Shown one piece after another: positions 8,428 through 16,703 of a DNA stretch of 64,000 nucleotides. Each line of letters starts with the position of its first letter. Position 1 is the first letter of the stretch. Position numbers and translations under genes: made by a program. This DNA is from Roseibium salinum. Its GTDB lineage: Bacteria > Pseudomonadota > Alphaproteobacteria > Rhizobiales > Stappiaceae. The stretch is taken from NCBI RefSeq assembly GCF_026240905.1, contig NZ_JAPEVI010000003.1:124001-188000 (forward strand), in the 5' to 3' direction. The notes beneath the pieces are model-generated. The model saw only the letters and a program-made list of their open reading frames with translations, was not told the origin of the DNA and made no database searches.

Positions 8428-9465
8428 CTATGCCGATTGCGGTACCGTTTTTCGGCGGAACGAGTGGTCCGGTCCCTGTGACAGCCTCTCCCGGACCGCT
8501 TGCGTGGCCCGTTGCCGACGCTGGTCCCAGGCCGTTTCCGCGATAATCGTCCAATCGGCTCCGATGCGTTCCAGCCAATGCAGCAACCGGTTGAAGAACC
8601 ATGTTCTTGTCACGGGCTCGGCGTGATACCGCGTACCGTCATCCACCCAGCCCATCTCGGGACCGAGCAGCAAGTATAACTGCGGAAGCGAGTGGATTTC
8701 CAGTTGCTGCACCAATCCGGGCGGAGCCGCGCCCAGCAGAGCTTCGGACCAGACGATGGTCTGCAGGAGATCGGTATCTTCGAACACCACCGGCCCCGCC
8801 CGCCTTTTGATGGCACGGGACAGTGATCTCTGTCCTTCCGCTATGGTCAGAAAATCCCCGGTGGTCCAGTCCGCGCCGCGTTTGAAGGTAGCGTCGTAGT
8901 CGCGGCCGTATTCCGGAATGGCCAGGGTGGCGAAGTGGTTTGCCAGCTCTGTGCAAAGGACCGATTTTCCGGCGCTTTCCGGTCCGAGCAGCGTCACATG
9001 CGTCTGGTAATAGGGACGAACCGGCTGGGGGATATGCATCCAGTGCCGGTCAGGCCGGCTGCGAATATCGGTTCCCGACACCGGAACGGCATGCCGCTCG
9101 ATGTCCACTAGAAACGGTTTGGCTCCCAGCTCTGCGGCGAGTTGATGGATATAGGGTTCCGAACCGAAAACCCAGTCGATCGGCTCCGGGTGATGTTCAA
9201 GGATGGCGCTCTTCCAGATGGACCAGAACTCCGGGTGCTCCTTCGGCTCTTGTGGAATATCTCGGTGCATGTGGACGACACGGCAACCGGGTTGAGGCAG
9301 GCACTCCCGCATCCATTCGGCGCGCAGGTCTCCCCGGATCGGTTCGGCGTCGTGACTGCACACGAGAACCGTCAGCTCTTCCACACGGTTGCGCGCCACC
9401 TCGCAGGCAAACAGATGACCTGCATGCGGCGGCAGGAACTTGCCAAGGATAAAGCCTCTCGTCAT
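8428..9465 (-). CDS. nadR: NadR-type NMN adenylyltransferase / ribosylnicotinamide kinase
   Basis: This bifunctional enzyme makes NAD from nicotinamide riboside: a kinase forms NMN and an adenylyltransferase adds AMP. The N-terminal nucleotidyltransferase has the GKFLPPHAGH motif (HxGH) near residue 6-15 and VSGTDIRSRP further on. The C-terminal kinase has Walker A GPESAGKS near residue 185 and a catalytic acidic region (VFEDTDLL). No N-terminal helix-turn-helix is present, unlike enterobacterial NadR, so it should lack the repressor role. ATG at 9465 overlaps the pnuC stop (ATGA), confirming an operon with the transporter. Length 345 residues. Confidence 0.92.
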   Translation of the reverse strand: MTRGFILGKFLPPHAGHLFACEVARNRVEELTVLVCSHDAEPIRGDLRAEWMRECLPQPGCRVVHMHRDIPQEPKEHPEFWSIWKSAILEHHPEPIDWVFGSEPYIHQLAAELGAKPFLVDIERHAVPVSGTDIRSRPDRHWMHIPQPVRPYYQTHVTLLGPESAGKSVLCTELANHFATLAIPEYGRDYDATFKRGADWTTGDFLTIAEGQRSLSRAIKRRAGPVVFEDTDLLQTIVWSEALLGAAPPGLVQQLEIHSLPQLYLLLGPEMGWVDDGTRYHAEPVTRTWFFNRLLHWLERIGADWTIIAETAWDQRRQRATQAVRERLSQGPDHSFRRKTVPQSA

Positions 9466-10061
9466 TGTGCACGCATTTCCCGCGGTGCGCGGGACCATTG
9501 CATCAGGCCCGCAATGGCAAGGCACAGGAAAACGGTGTAGAGCGCTGCCGTCGGGGCGAGGTCTCGGCTGTAGAAGAGCTGGATCGCGAGCAGGTCGACG
9601 CAGATCCACAGGATCCAGCTTTCCAGATAGCGACGGGACATGAGAAACTGTGCCGTGACGCTGAAGGCGGCCACGGCAGCGTCCCAGTAGGGAGCGGCCG
9701 CGTCGGTAAAGGTGCTCATGAACCATCCGATAACGAGCCAGGCCGCGGCGGTGGCCGCGAGGTAGCCCAGAAATGCCTGCTGCGACAGAGGAGCCACGAC
9801 AACACGCCCATCGGAGGCCCGGCCGTTCAGCCACACCTGCAGGCCGTAAATCTGAATCAGGAAAAAATACACCTGAAGCAGCGCGTCGCTATAGAGCCTG
9901 TAATCCCAGAAGATGACGAAATAGAGCGACACCATCACGAAACCGAACGGATAGTTCCAGATCGATCGGCGAATGATCAGGATGACATTGAATAACCCGC
10001 AGGCCACTGCAATCCATTCGATGGGAGTGCTGCCGATCATTGCGAAGAAAAAGTCAATCAT
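9462..10061 (-). CDS. pnuC: Nicotinamide riboside transporter PnuC
   Basis: This inner-membrane facilitator for nicotinamide riboside has about 199 residues and seven hydrophobic segments. The family's first-helix signature is visible as IRRSIWNYPFGFVMVSLYF, with further conserved aromatic residues (QVYFFLIQIYGLQVW) and the polar ending DLLAIQLFYSRDLAPTAALY. It is translationally coupled to NadR, which traps the imported riboside by phosphorylation. ATG at 10061 is chosen; a TTG at 10089-10091 would add ten residues. No riboswitch was recognised upstream. Confidence 0.92.
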   Translation of the reverse strand: MIDFFFAMIGSTPIEWIAVACGLFNVILIIRRSIWNYPFGFVMVSLYFVIFWDYRLYSDALLQVYFFLIQIYGLQVWLNGRASDGRVVVAPLSQQAFLGYLAATAAAWLVIGWFMSTFTDAAAPYWDAAVAAFSVTAQFLMSRRYLESWILWICVDLLAIQLFYSRDLAPTAALYTVFLCLAIAGLMQWSRAPREMRAQ

Positions 10062-10187
10062 TTCAGGAAAAGGTCCAAGACGATCCGCCAATGGATAACA
10101 GATACACGAAACGTCCGGCTATCAACAGCGTCCGGCCGGATGGACGGATCCCTCGGCCGGTCGTTCTGCTTGTCCCGTTTCCTCCGG

Positions 10188-11468
10188 CTAAAGAGCCCCC
10201 AGTACTTCCTCAATTGTCTTCGCGCAGGCCAGCAGAGCGCTGTCCCGCCCGCCGGCGGCGGTCAGCATGACGCTCAGGAGCAGGCCTTCGTACTGGTAGG
10301 GAAGCGCGATGCTGCAGGCGTCGGCGACATTGGCGAGGGATGGATTGCGCAGGGCGAGCAGGTTCAGCCGGTTGAAGGTGGCGTCGTCGGCCAGGGCGCT
10401 GACCTCGGGCGGCAGGATCGGGGTGGTTGGCAGTAGAAGCATGTCCTCGCCGAGTTCTTCGCGGAAGGCGGCGATGAAGTCTGCCCGCCGGTTCAGGGTC
10501 TGGCGGTATTCGACGGCCGTGATTTCGTCTGCCCGTGCCATGCGGGCGTGAACGCGCGGGTCGAACCGGTCCGGCGAGGCCTGGAAATGCTGTTCGTAGT
10601 GGGCGCGCGATTCCACCGAGGTCATGTGCCAGGGGGGAACGTGGCTGTAGAGATCAAGCGAAGCGAGGTGCTTTTCGATCACCTCATATCCGCTTGCGCG
10701 AAGATGGCGGACGAGGGCGGAAAAGCCCGCGGCGACTTGCGGATCGATCTCGTCGAAGCCGAAATTCTCCGGAACCACAAGGCGGGCAGGGCCGGGCAGC
10801 GAGGCCATGGCCGGCAGACCCGCCATGACCTGCCAGACCAGTTCGCAGGCGGCGACGCTTCTGGCGATCGGACCGAAACTGTCGAGACTGTCCGACAGGG
10901 GCTTGCCGCCGGTGAGCGGAACGGAGGCTTGGGTCGGCTTAAAACCGATGGTGCCAGTGAAGGCCGCCGGAATGCGCAGGGACCCGCCCGTGTCGCTGCC
11001 GATGGCCATGTCGCACAGGCCGAGGGCGACGGAGACCGCGCCGCCGCTCGTGGAGCCGCCGGGCGTGCAGCCCGGATAAGCCGGGTTTTGCGGTGTGCCG
11101 TGATGCGGGTTCAGCCCGAGGCCCGAATAGGCGAATTCGGACATGTTGGTCAGGCCAACAAAGACACCGCCCGCGGCATCAAGGCGGGCGATTGCCGGCG
11201 CATCGGCATGTGCGGGCGGGTCGTCCCGCAGAACCTTCGTGGCCGAGGTCGTGGTGATCCCGGTGACATCGAAAAGCGCCTTCACGCTGAGAAGCGCACC
11301 TGCCAGCGGGCTGTCCGCATTTGCGGCCGCCCCGGCCTGGATCCTGGCCCTGTGTTCAAGAAGCCTGGTGAAAACGGCGGCTGCGGCCGGATCTCCGGAA
11401 GCTTGCTGAAGAGCATCTTCAAGCCGGCTTTCCACGGTTTCGACACTCCAGGGAAACGGTGCGCTCAT
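10188..11468 (-). CDS. Amidase signature family enzyme
   Basis: This 426-residue cytoplasmic amide hydrolase shows the catalytic Ser-cisSer-Lys arrangement: lysine in LLSVKALFDV, the glycine/serine-rich loop GGSTSGGAVSVALG and the acyl-enzyme serine in GSDTGGSLRIPA. The sequence resembles amidases annotated as AtzF- or GatA-like single-domain enzymes, but it lacks the C-terminal allophanate hydrolase domain and is not next to gatB/gatC. ATG at 11468 follows an AAAGGG ribosome site. The substrate cannot be assigned. Confidence 0.9.
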   Translation of the reverse strand: MSAPFPWSVETVESRLEDALQQASGDPAAAAVFTRLLEHRARIQAGAAANADSPLAGALLSVKALFDVTGITTTSATKVLRDDPPAHADAPAIARLDAAGGVFVGLTNMSEFAYSGLGLNPHHGTPQNPAYPGCTPGGSTSGGAVSVALGLCDMAIGSDTGGSLRIPAAFTGTIGFKPTQASVPLTGGKPLSDSLDSFGPIARSVAACELVWQVMAGLPAMASLPGPARLVVPENFGFDEIDPQVAAGFSALVRHLRASGYEVIEKHLASLDLYSHVPPWHMTSVESRAHYEQHFQASPDRFDPRVHARMARADEITAVEYRQTLNRRADFIAAFREELGEDMLLLPTTPILPPEVSALADDATFNRLNLLALRNPSLANVADACSIALPYQYEGLLLSVMLTAAGGRDSALLACAKTIEEVLGAL

Positions 11469-11724
11469 TCTGGTATGGCCCTTTAATAGACGGTTCACCT
11501 GAGGGATATCACGAAACGATTTCAAGCGACGAGCTTGAATATGTCCAGTCTATCGAACGGCCGGACAGGGGATCGGTCAGCGCCATCTTGAACTGCGAAG
11601 CCGGACGGACGCCGCCGATGGCCGGCAGCGTGCCGCAGAGCATCAGGAGAAGAGTTTCGGGTAAGGAATTGCGCGTGAGCGAGCCGCCGGCTGGTGCCGG
11701 CGGCTGCCACTGGCCTAGTCGAGC

Positions 11725-12318
11725 TTACTGAGCCGTCATGGGTTCAGTGGTTGTCGAGGGTACCGATTGTTCGGCTTCCATCTGTGCCTGTGCGGCTTCC
11801 TCTTCACGCTGCTTGTCCAGCAGCGTCATGTATTCCGGGGCGCTTTCAACCTCCTCGAGCGTAGCCTGGATCACCAGGCTCTGAGTTTCCGCACCCTCCC
11901 TGACATGCTCGACGGCATCAAAGGGGACGGCGACCTGCTTGGCGCCGATGCCAAGGAAACCGCCCGCGTCGATGATGAGAGTGGTAATCCGGCCGTCCTG
12001 GCCGATTTCGAGGGCAGCCACTTCACCGATGGATTCTCCGGCCGGGTTGGTGACGTCCTGACCGATCAGGTCGCTGGTCAGCCAGGTCCCGTCTTTCTGT
12101 GTTGCCAGGAATTCAAGGTCGCCCTGGGCCACGTCCGGTGTCATTTCGTCGCTCTGGGACGTGTCCGGCGCCATCTCGGCGGGAGCCTCAGTGCCCGGCA
12201 TCGTTTCCTCGATGAGAGGGGCATCGGTCTGAGGCTGGGTTGCCTCCTGTGCCAGTGCGGGGCTTAACGACAGCGCAATGGCCGCAGTAGCGGTTGTCAG
12301 AAACTTGCTGGTCATCAT
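11725..12318 (-). CDS. Exported PRC-barrel domain protein
   Basis: This protein has a clear signal peptide (MMTSKFLTTATAAIALSLSPALAQ), a Glu/Pro/Thr-rich low-complexity stretch to about residue 65, and then a PRC-barrel domain (residues about 78-160, LIGQDVTNPAGESIGEVAALEIGQDGRI... up to VPFDAVEHV). The tail is rich in Glu, Gln and Ala. Such proteins are found in the periplasm of many alphaproteobacteria with unknown function. It is monocistronic: the flanking gaps on both sides are about 180-250 bases with no gene. Confidence 0.88.
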   Translation of the reverse strand: MMTSKFLTTATAAIALSLSPALAQEATQPQTDAPLIEETMPGTEAPAEMAPDTSQSDEMTPDVAQGDLEFLATQKDGTWLTSDLIGQDVTNPAGESIGEVAALEIGQDGRITTLIIDAGGFLGIGAKQVAVPFDAVEHVREGAETQSLVIQATLEEVESAPEYMTLLDKQREEEAAQAQMEAEQSVPSTTTEPMTAQ

Positions 12319-12503
12319 TCACTCCCTTCGTTATCTGCGTCCTACAAGGGGCAAACGAGCTCCTTCAGTGAGACACATCTAATTACATAGGGCGCGAAAA
12401 AGGATTTTTCCGGACTCGGCTACCTTTCGATGGGTGCAAAGAAATCAACGAGTTACGCGAAAATATTACGCCGTCCATACACGATAAACGTGTCGAATTG
12501 GTG

Positions 12504-13301
12504 TCAATCGGCCGCGGGTCCATAAAGCCATTGGACGCCTTCGATATCGCCCGGCTGAAGGCCGCGGAATCCTTCCGCGTACTTGAAATGCATGATCGAA
12601 CGGTGCCGTATATGGTGGTCGAAACCGATCGCATGTCCGATCTCGTGGGCGAAGGTGTACCGGAGATCGTAGTTGTCCAGATTGCCGTCGAAACCGATCT
12701 TCCAGTCATGTGCCGGATTGAGGCACACGGCCGAGCGGGTGATCCCCGCAACGGTGAGGTCTTGTGACCTGCTTCGCATTTCGCCTGGTTCCAGTTCCGG
12801 CTTGTTGAGACCGCGATTGCCGCCCACGGCTCTTTCGCGAAGGTCTGTCCCATCCTTCTCGTATTGAACGTTGGTGAAGGCGTAGCCCCTTGGCAGGGAT
12901 TGCGCGCCCACCAGGATATCCGCCTCACTCACGTTCTCGGTTTCGGAGAAGGTGATGCCGCTCACTTCGTCCCAGAGCTGAAACGCCGCTGCGGTCTCGG
13001 CCTTGATTTCGTCGATCGAATGGCCGGTGCGCCGCGCAATCCGCTCCAGGCTATCCATGGCCCGGCAATTGCGGGCGTCCTGTTGAACGATCGGGCCCTC
13101 GACAAACGCATAGGTCACGTGGGCAGGAGTGCCGATCTTCGCGCTTCCCCATTTCACCAGACGGTCGTCCAGTGTGAGCGGCGTGAATTTGCTGGCACCG
13201 ACGGCATGTACCGGAGAGTAAAAGCCGAGGCTCAAGCCTATAACGAGGGAAAAAGAGATTACCGCTTTCAATGTCGCTCTCTTTATATTCTGAAGATGCA
13301 T
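12504..13301 (-). CDS. Secreted matrixin-family zinc metalloprotease
   Basis: This is a predicted exported zinc protease of 265 residues. The N-terminus has a hydrophobic signal segment (AVISFSLVIGLSLGFYSPVHAVG). The zinc-binding motif HEIGHAIGFDHH fits HExxHxxGxxH of the M10 matrixins, followed by the Met-turn SIMHF about eight residues later. A C-terminal YAEGFRGLQPGDIEGVQWLYG closes the fold as in this family. No propeptide cysteine switch is visible. ATG at 13301 is preferred over GTG at 13313. Bases 13302-13647 upstream contain no convincing gene. Confidence 0.88.
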   Translation of the reverse strand: MHLQNIKRATLKAVISFSLVIGLSLGFYSPVHAVGASKFTPLTLDDRLVKWGSAKIGTPAHVTYAFVEGPIVQQDARNCRAMDSLERIARRTGHSIDEIKAETAAAFQLWDEVSGITFSETENVSEADILVGAQSLPRGYAFTNVQYEKDGTDLRERAVGGNRGLNKPELEPGEMRSRSQDLTVAGITRSAVCLNPAHDWKIGFDGNLDNYDLRYTFAHEIGHAIGFDHHIRHRSIMHFKYAEGFRGLQPGDIEGVQWLYGPAAD

Positions 13302-13647
13302 GCCATGTCGCACACGTCTTCATGCTACCGGAAGTTAAACTCTCACTTCTTCCAGCGCTAAGCTTTCGTTTTAAAGCGGTAAGGAGTATTACGCCGAACG
13401 ATGCCGTATCCGCCAAGTTCGGGTGAACCATAACGGGACAGAATAAACGTGAAAACCCCTGCAGAAGTCTGATACCCAGGTTTTTGAGCCCGACACTCGA
13501 GCCATGCACAATTTTCCTTCCCCCGAAACCTGAATGCCACACCTTGGCGAAGGAACGGCATGTCCGGCCGGTGCGCATGAGGTCCGGTCGTGAGCGCTTG
13601 CAAGGGTGTTTCTAGAAGAGCCGGAGCGTCTGTCCGGTCAATGCGGA

Positions 13648-13884
13648 TCAGTCCCGTGCGGCGGCCGTGCGCGTGCCGCGCCATCTGGCGGCATGGGGCT
13701 GCACGAACATGTAGAGGCCGGTGATCAGGAGGGGAATCAGCGGGATCAGGGCCGAAAACCCGATCCACAGCGCTGCCTCGCTTTCCCCGAGCGTGAACAT
13801 GGCAACGATATTTGCGACCACCGCCAGGGTGAAGGCGATCGACAGCCAGCGGTGGATCTGCCGTATCCATCCGTTGAAGCTCAT
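13648..13884 (-). CDS. Small two-helix membrane protein
   Basis: This 78-residue inner-membrane protein has two hydrophobic segments (IAFTLAVVANIVAMFTL and WIGFSALIPLIPLLITGLYMF) and begins with WIRQIHRWLS, similar to the first helix of PepSY-type membrane proteins. It is coupled by a four-base overlap to the DUF1801 gene upstream. Function unknown. Confidence 0.7.
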   Translation of the reverse strand: MSFNGWIRQIHRWLSIAFTLAVVANIVAMFTLGESEAALWIGFSALIPLIPLLITGLYMFVQPHAARWRGTRTAAARD

Positions 13885-14345
13885 GATGTTTTCCTTTTCG
13901 CTTGCGATGCCGTCTTCTTCTTTTGGGCTCTTCGGGCCGCCGTGGCCGCGTTCAACTCGGATGCGGCCCTGACGAGCCCGGTCAGCGCCTCTTCATCGAT
14001 TGCCTCACCTTCGTGAATGTCGATGGCCCGCCGGGTGTTGCCCTCGAGGCTGGCGTTGAAGAGGCCCTTCGGGTCGTCAAGCGAGGCGCCCTTGGCAAAG
14101 GTCATCTTCACGGCCTTCTTGTAGGTCTCTCCCGTGCAGATGATGCCGTTGGAGGACCAGACGGGAACGCCCCGCCATTTCCATTCCTCGACCACTTCGG
14201 GCTCTGCCTTTTTTATGATGGCGCGGACGCGGGCAAGCGTTTCGCCGCGCCAGTCGCCCAGTTCCCGGATCCTGTCATCGATCAGACGGGACGGGTCTTG
14301 CTGCCCCGGAGCGTCCGTCCGGGCTTGTGCGGGTGCAGTCTTCAT
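13881..14345 (-). CDS. DUF1801 (YdhG-like) domain protein
   Basis: This 154-residue cytoplasmic protein matches the DUF1801 family. The core reads RIRELGDWRGETLARVRAII...EWKWRGVPVWSSNGIICTGETYKKAVKMTFAKGASL, followed by RAIDIHEGEAIDEEALTGLVRAA, and ends with a basic lysine-rich tail. Members often sit next to SRPBCC and ArsR genes, as here. The biochemical role is not known. It precedes the small membrane protein with ATGA overlap and follows the SRPBCC gene by about 50 bases, so the four genes 15126 to 13648 probably form one operon. Confidence 0.85.
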   Translation of the reverse strand: MKTAPAQARTDAPGQQDPSRLIDDRIRELGDWRGETLARVRAIIKKAEPEVVEEWKWRGVPVWSSNGIICTGETYKKAVKMTFAKGASLDDPKGLFNASLEGNTRRAIDIHEGEAIDEEALTGLVRAASELNAATAARRAQKKKTASQAKRKTS

Positions 14346-14395
14346 GGTTCATGCAACTCGTGTGCTGGTTTCGTTTGGGGCGCCTGCGGGTGCGT

Positions 14396-14806
14396 TCAGT
14401 CCATCTTGGCCAGGACGTCTTCCATCGCGTCCAGGAACCGCGGCCAGCCGGCCTGTGCGCCCCGGTAATACGGCTGCTGATGGGGCTGGAAGCCCTGCTG
14501 CTCCATGCGCAGGACGGTTCCGTTTTCCGTCGGCGTCAGCGTCCAGGTGACGACGCTTCTCAGGTCCTTGGTGTCCCAGCTGTAGGACAGCGTCCTGTGC
14601 GGCTCGATCGCCTGGACCTCACAGTCGACGATGCCCCAATCGGCGCTGACGTTGAACTGGTGGCCGATGACGGGCCTGAAGTCGTTCTTCATGAGCCACT
14701 CCTCGATCAGGTGCGGTTGGGTGAGGGCGCGCCAGATCTTTTCCGGCGGAAAGGCTATTTCCCGTTCGACAATGACGGAGAGCGTTTCGGCCTCTGTGTC
14801 GGTCAT
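14396..14806 (-). CDS. SRPBCC/AHSA1 domain protein
   Basis: This 136-residue protein has the START-like (SRPBCC) hydrophobic-pocket fold of the AHSA1 subgroup: IVEREIAFPPEKIWRALTQPHLIEEWLM at the start, strands ending in LSYSWDTKDLRSVVTWTLTPTENGTVLRM, and the C-terminal long helix GWPRFLDAMEDVLAKM. It overlaps the ArsR gene by four bases (ATGA at 14803-14806). ArsR-SRPBCC pairs are common; the ligand is unknown. Confidence 0.88.
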   Translation of the reverse strand: MTDTEAETLSVIVEREIAFPPEKIWRALTQPHLIEEWLMKNDFRPVIGHQFNVSADWGIVDCEVQAIEPHRTLSYSWDTKDLRSVVTWTLTPTENGTVLRMEQQGFQPHQQPYYRGAQAGWPRFLDAMEDVLAKMD

Positions 14807-15126
14807 TGGTCCATCCTTCTAAGCAGATCCTCGAGATCGTCGAAGCGGCGCTGCCAGAAGCCGTTCATCCGCTTCGTCCAGTCGGTCAGAGGCGCCAGGG
14901 CCTCGACTTGCGCGCTGTAATGGGTCCGGCGTCCTTCATGCCGGTCGCGCACCAGGCCGGCCTGCTTGAGTACGCCAAGATGCTTGGAGACTGCCGGCTG
15001 CGACACCCCGGCATGGGCCGTCAGGGCGCCGACCGTCTGCTCCCCTTCGCTGCACAGCCGCTCGAAAATCGCCCGCCGCGTCGGGTCGGCAAGCGTCCTG
15101 AAAAGCATGTCGTGCGCGTGCTGCAT
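14803..15126 (-). CDS. ArsR-family transcriptional regulator
   Basis: This 107-residue winged helix repressor has the ArsR pattern FRTLADPTRRAIFERLCSEGEQTVGALTAHAGVSQPAVSKHLGVLKQAGLV. No cysteine pair typical of metal sensors is present, so it is more like the SRPBCC-linked non-metal group. Upstream lie two ATAAC(C/T)-N4-GGTTAT palindromes, probably its own operators. It heads the operon running to 13648. Confidence 0.9.
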   Translation of the reverse strand: MQHAHDMLFRTLADPTRRAIFERLCSEGEQTVGALTAHAGVSQPAVSKHLGVLKQAGLVRDRHEGRRTHYSAQVEALAPLTDWTKRMNGFWQRRFDDLEDLLRRMDQ

Positions 15127-15134
15127 CTGAATTC

Positions 15135-15177
15135 ATAACTCCCTGGTTATTGGTTCAACTGATAACCATCCGGTTAT
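15135..15177. promoter_or_regulatory. Pair of predicted ArsR operators (ATAAC-N5/4-GGTTAT)
   Basis: ATAACT-CCCT-GGTTAT lies at 15135-15150 and ATAACC-ATCC-GGTTAT at 15162-15177, the second a perfect palindrome. The centre-to-centre distance is 27 bases. They sit directly upstream of the ArsR start. Confidence 0.6.
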
Positions 15178-15201
15178 GGGTGAGTCAAGTCTGAATTCGG
15201 A

Positions 15202-15966
15202 TCAGTCCCACTGAAGGAGTGAGCGGGCTGTCGGCACCAGCCTTGAAACCTCGTTGGGCCGCGAGACCCGCCGGTCCAACTCCGGCCGGATGTCTTCAAT
15301 CCAGGTTCGGGATGCGTTCAAGGCTTCCAGATGGTCGGCATATCGTTCCTGATCGGGAAAGATCGACAACCAGACGAAAACGGTTTCACCTTCTCTGACC
15401 GGAAGCCGCGGGAAGGTGTTTTCCGATCGCTCGGGAACCAGGGCAGCGAGCACCGTGGCCCCGGTTTCCGCAAGAAGCGGTTCGACCGACTGACGGAAAA
15501 ACCCGGCAAAATCGGCCTCTTTTCTCGGGGCGAGATAGGCGATGGTGGCAATCACCAGTCCGGTACGATCACCGCCGGCTGTTCTGGGTGGGCGTGTTTT
15601 CCGGACCGGGAACAAGGTAGCCTGAGCAGATGCCGGGCGAAGCAAAAGAACGTTGTCGGAGTTCACCATGGTTCCGTTGGCTTCGTGCTTGTGCCTGGCC
15701 CATACCGGACCTGCGTAGAAAGTACCGAGTGCCTTCCTGCGCTTTTCCATATCTTCAAATCCGCGCAGCCAGACGAAACAGTCCGGGTCGTCGAGGTCGC
15801 GGAACTGGGCGATCACCCGCATTCCGGCCTCTTCCTGTGGTTCGATGAATTCACGATCGAACAGCTTGATCAGTGTCTCCCGCGTTCCCGGCTGAAGGCG
15901 ATAGCGGCGCAGTTCGATCACGCCCGCCGGCGCGAAGTCTTCCCGTTCAATGGTCTGGGTTTTCAT
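15202..15966 (-). CDS. NIPSNAP family protein (two domains)
   Basis: This 254-residue protein has two NIPSNAP-type ferredoxin-like domains: residues about 15-110 (VIELRRYRLQPGTRETLIKLF...DCFVWLRGFEDMEKRRKALGTFY) and about 140-245 (VIATIAYLAPRKEADFAGFF...VFVWLSIFPDQERYADHLEAL). The function of bacterial members is unknown. It diverges from a TetR gene, and two AAACAGG-N8-CCTGTTT palindromes lie between, so TetR control is probable. Confidence 0.88.
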   Translation of the reverse strand: MKTQTIEREDFAPAGVIELRRYRLQPGTRETLIKLFDREFIEPQEEAGMRVIAQFRDLDDPDCFVWLRGFEDMEKRRKALGTFYAGPVWARHKHEANGTMVNSDNVLLLRPASAQATLFPVRKTRPPRTAGGDRTGLVIATIAYLAPRKEADFAGFFRQSVEPLLAETGATVLAALVPERSENTFPRLPVREGETVFVWLSIFPDQERYADHLEALNASRTWIEDIRPELDRRVSRPNEVSRLVPTARSLLQWD

Positions 15967-15981
15967 GGGTATGGCTCCTTA

Positions 15982-16030
15982 AAACAGGACGATTATCCTG
16001 TTTTCGATAAACAGGATAATTGACCTGTTT
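15982..16030. promoter_or_regulatory. Two identical-architecture TetR operators (AAACAGG-N8-CCTGTTT)
   Basis: AAACAGG at 15982-15988 pairs with CCTGTTT at 15997-16003, and AAACAGG at 16009-16015 pairs with CCTGTTT at 16024-16030. Both have the same eight-base spacer length, 27 bases apart, between the divergent NIPSNAP and TetR genes. Confidence 0.7.
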
Positions 16031-16037
16031 TGTCAAG

Positions 16038-16703
16038 ATGCTATTTCTTGGATGTCAAAACCCTTGCGGAACTGGATTTACCAACGTGACACCCGGCAGC
16101 AGACGAGCGGGCAGAAAGAACGATCCCCAGGCGATGAGGGACAAGGTGATCGATGCCGCCTTTTACGCCTTTGTAAGCGATGGCTATCACGCCACCTCAA
16201 TGCAGGATCTGCGCGAGAAGAGCGGCGTTTCCGGCGGGGCGCTGGCCCATCACTTCCCCGCCAAGAGAGATGTCGGCCTGTCGGTTTTGCGCGAGCGTGT
16301 GAGCCGCGCTGTCGAGGAAACATGGATGAAGCCGGTGCAATCCGCTCCCTCCGCGCGGGTGGGGGTCCTGGCCGTCTTTGCCGCGATCATAGCCGCACTT
16401 GAGGACAAGGGGTCCGTCACCGGATGTCCGCTGAACAATCTTGCCCGTGACATGGCTCTGATGGACCCGGATTTTGGGACCGAAGTGGACAGGATCTTCA
16501 AGCGCTGGTGCGCCGCGCTCTCAAGGAAGATCCGGTCCGACGGCATGCCAGCTGGAAAGGCGGACCCCGAGGACGCCGCCATGTTTATTGTCTCGGCCTA
16601 TTCCGGTGCCATGGCAATGGCCAGGGCCGCCCAGGACCCGGAGCCCTTGAAGTCCTGCATGGTGCAGGTGGAGCGCTACATGGATTGTCTGGGAATTCGC
16701 TAA
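16038..16703 (+). CDS. TetR-family transcriptional regulator
   Basis: This is a repressor of about 221 residues with the N-terminal helix-turn-helix VIDAAFYAFVSDGYHATSMQDLREKSGVSGGALAHHFPAK and a TetR C-terminal ligand domain containing GCPLNNLARDMALMDPDF. The ATG at 16038 is used because the operators end at 16030; a GTG at 16086 just ahead of the DNA-binding domain is an alternative. It overlaps the LysR gene tail to tail by four bases. It likely represses itself and the NIPSNAP gene. Confidence 0.85.
   Translation: MLFLGCQNPCGTGFTNVTPGSRRAGRKNDPQAMRDKVIDAAFYAFVSDGYHATSMQDLREKSGVSGGALAHHFPAKRDVGLSVLRERVSRAVEETWMKPVQSAPSARVGVLAVFAAIIAALEDKGSVTGCPLNNLARDMALMDPDFGTEVDRIFKRWCAALSRKIRSDGMPAGKADPEDAAMFIVSAYSGAMAMARAAQDPEPLKSCMVQVERYMDCLGIR

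Noticed and set aside
6000..9000. tRNA gene as attachment site for the prophage
   Set aside because: No tRNA-like cloverleaf or T-loop consensus was found near the prophage remnants.
11468..11525. Longer start for the amidase (20 extra residues from 11525)
   Set aside because: The extra residues are not family-like, and the ATG at 11468 has its own ribosome site.
13358..13870. 170-codon reverse frame over 13358-13870
   Set aside because: It overlaps the small membrane protein gene in another frame and shows no domain; the preferred gene there is coupled to its neighbour.
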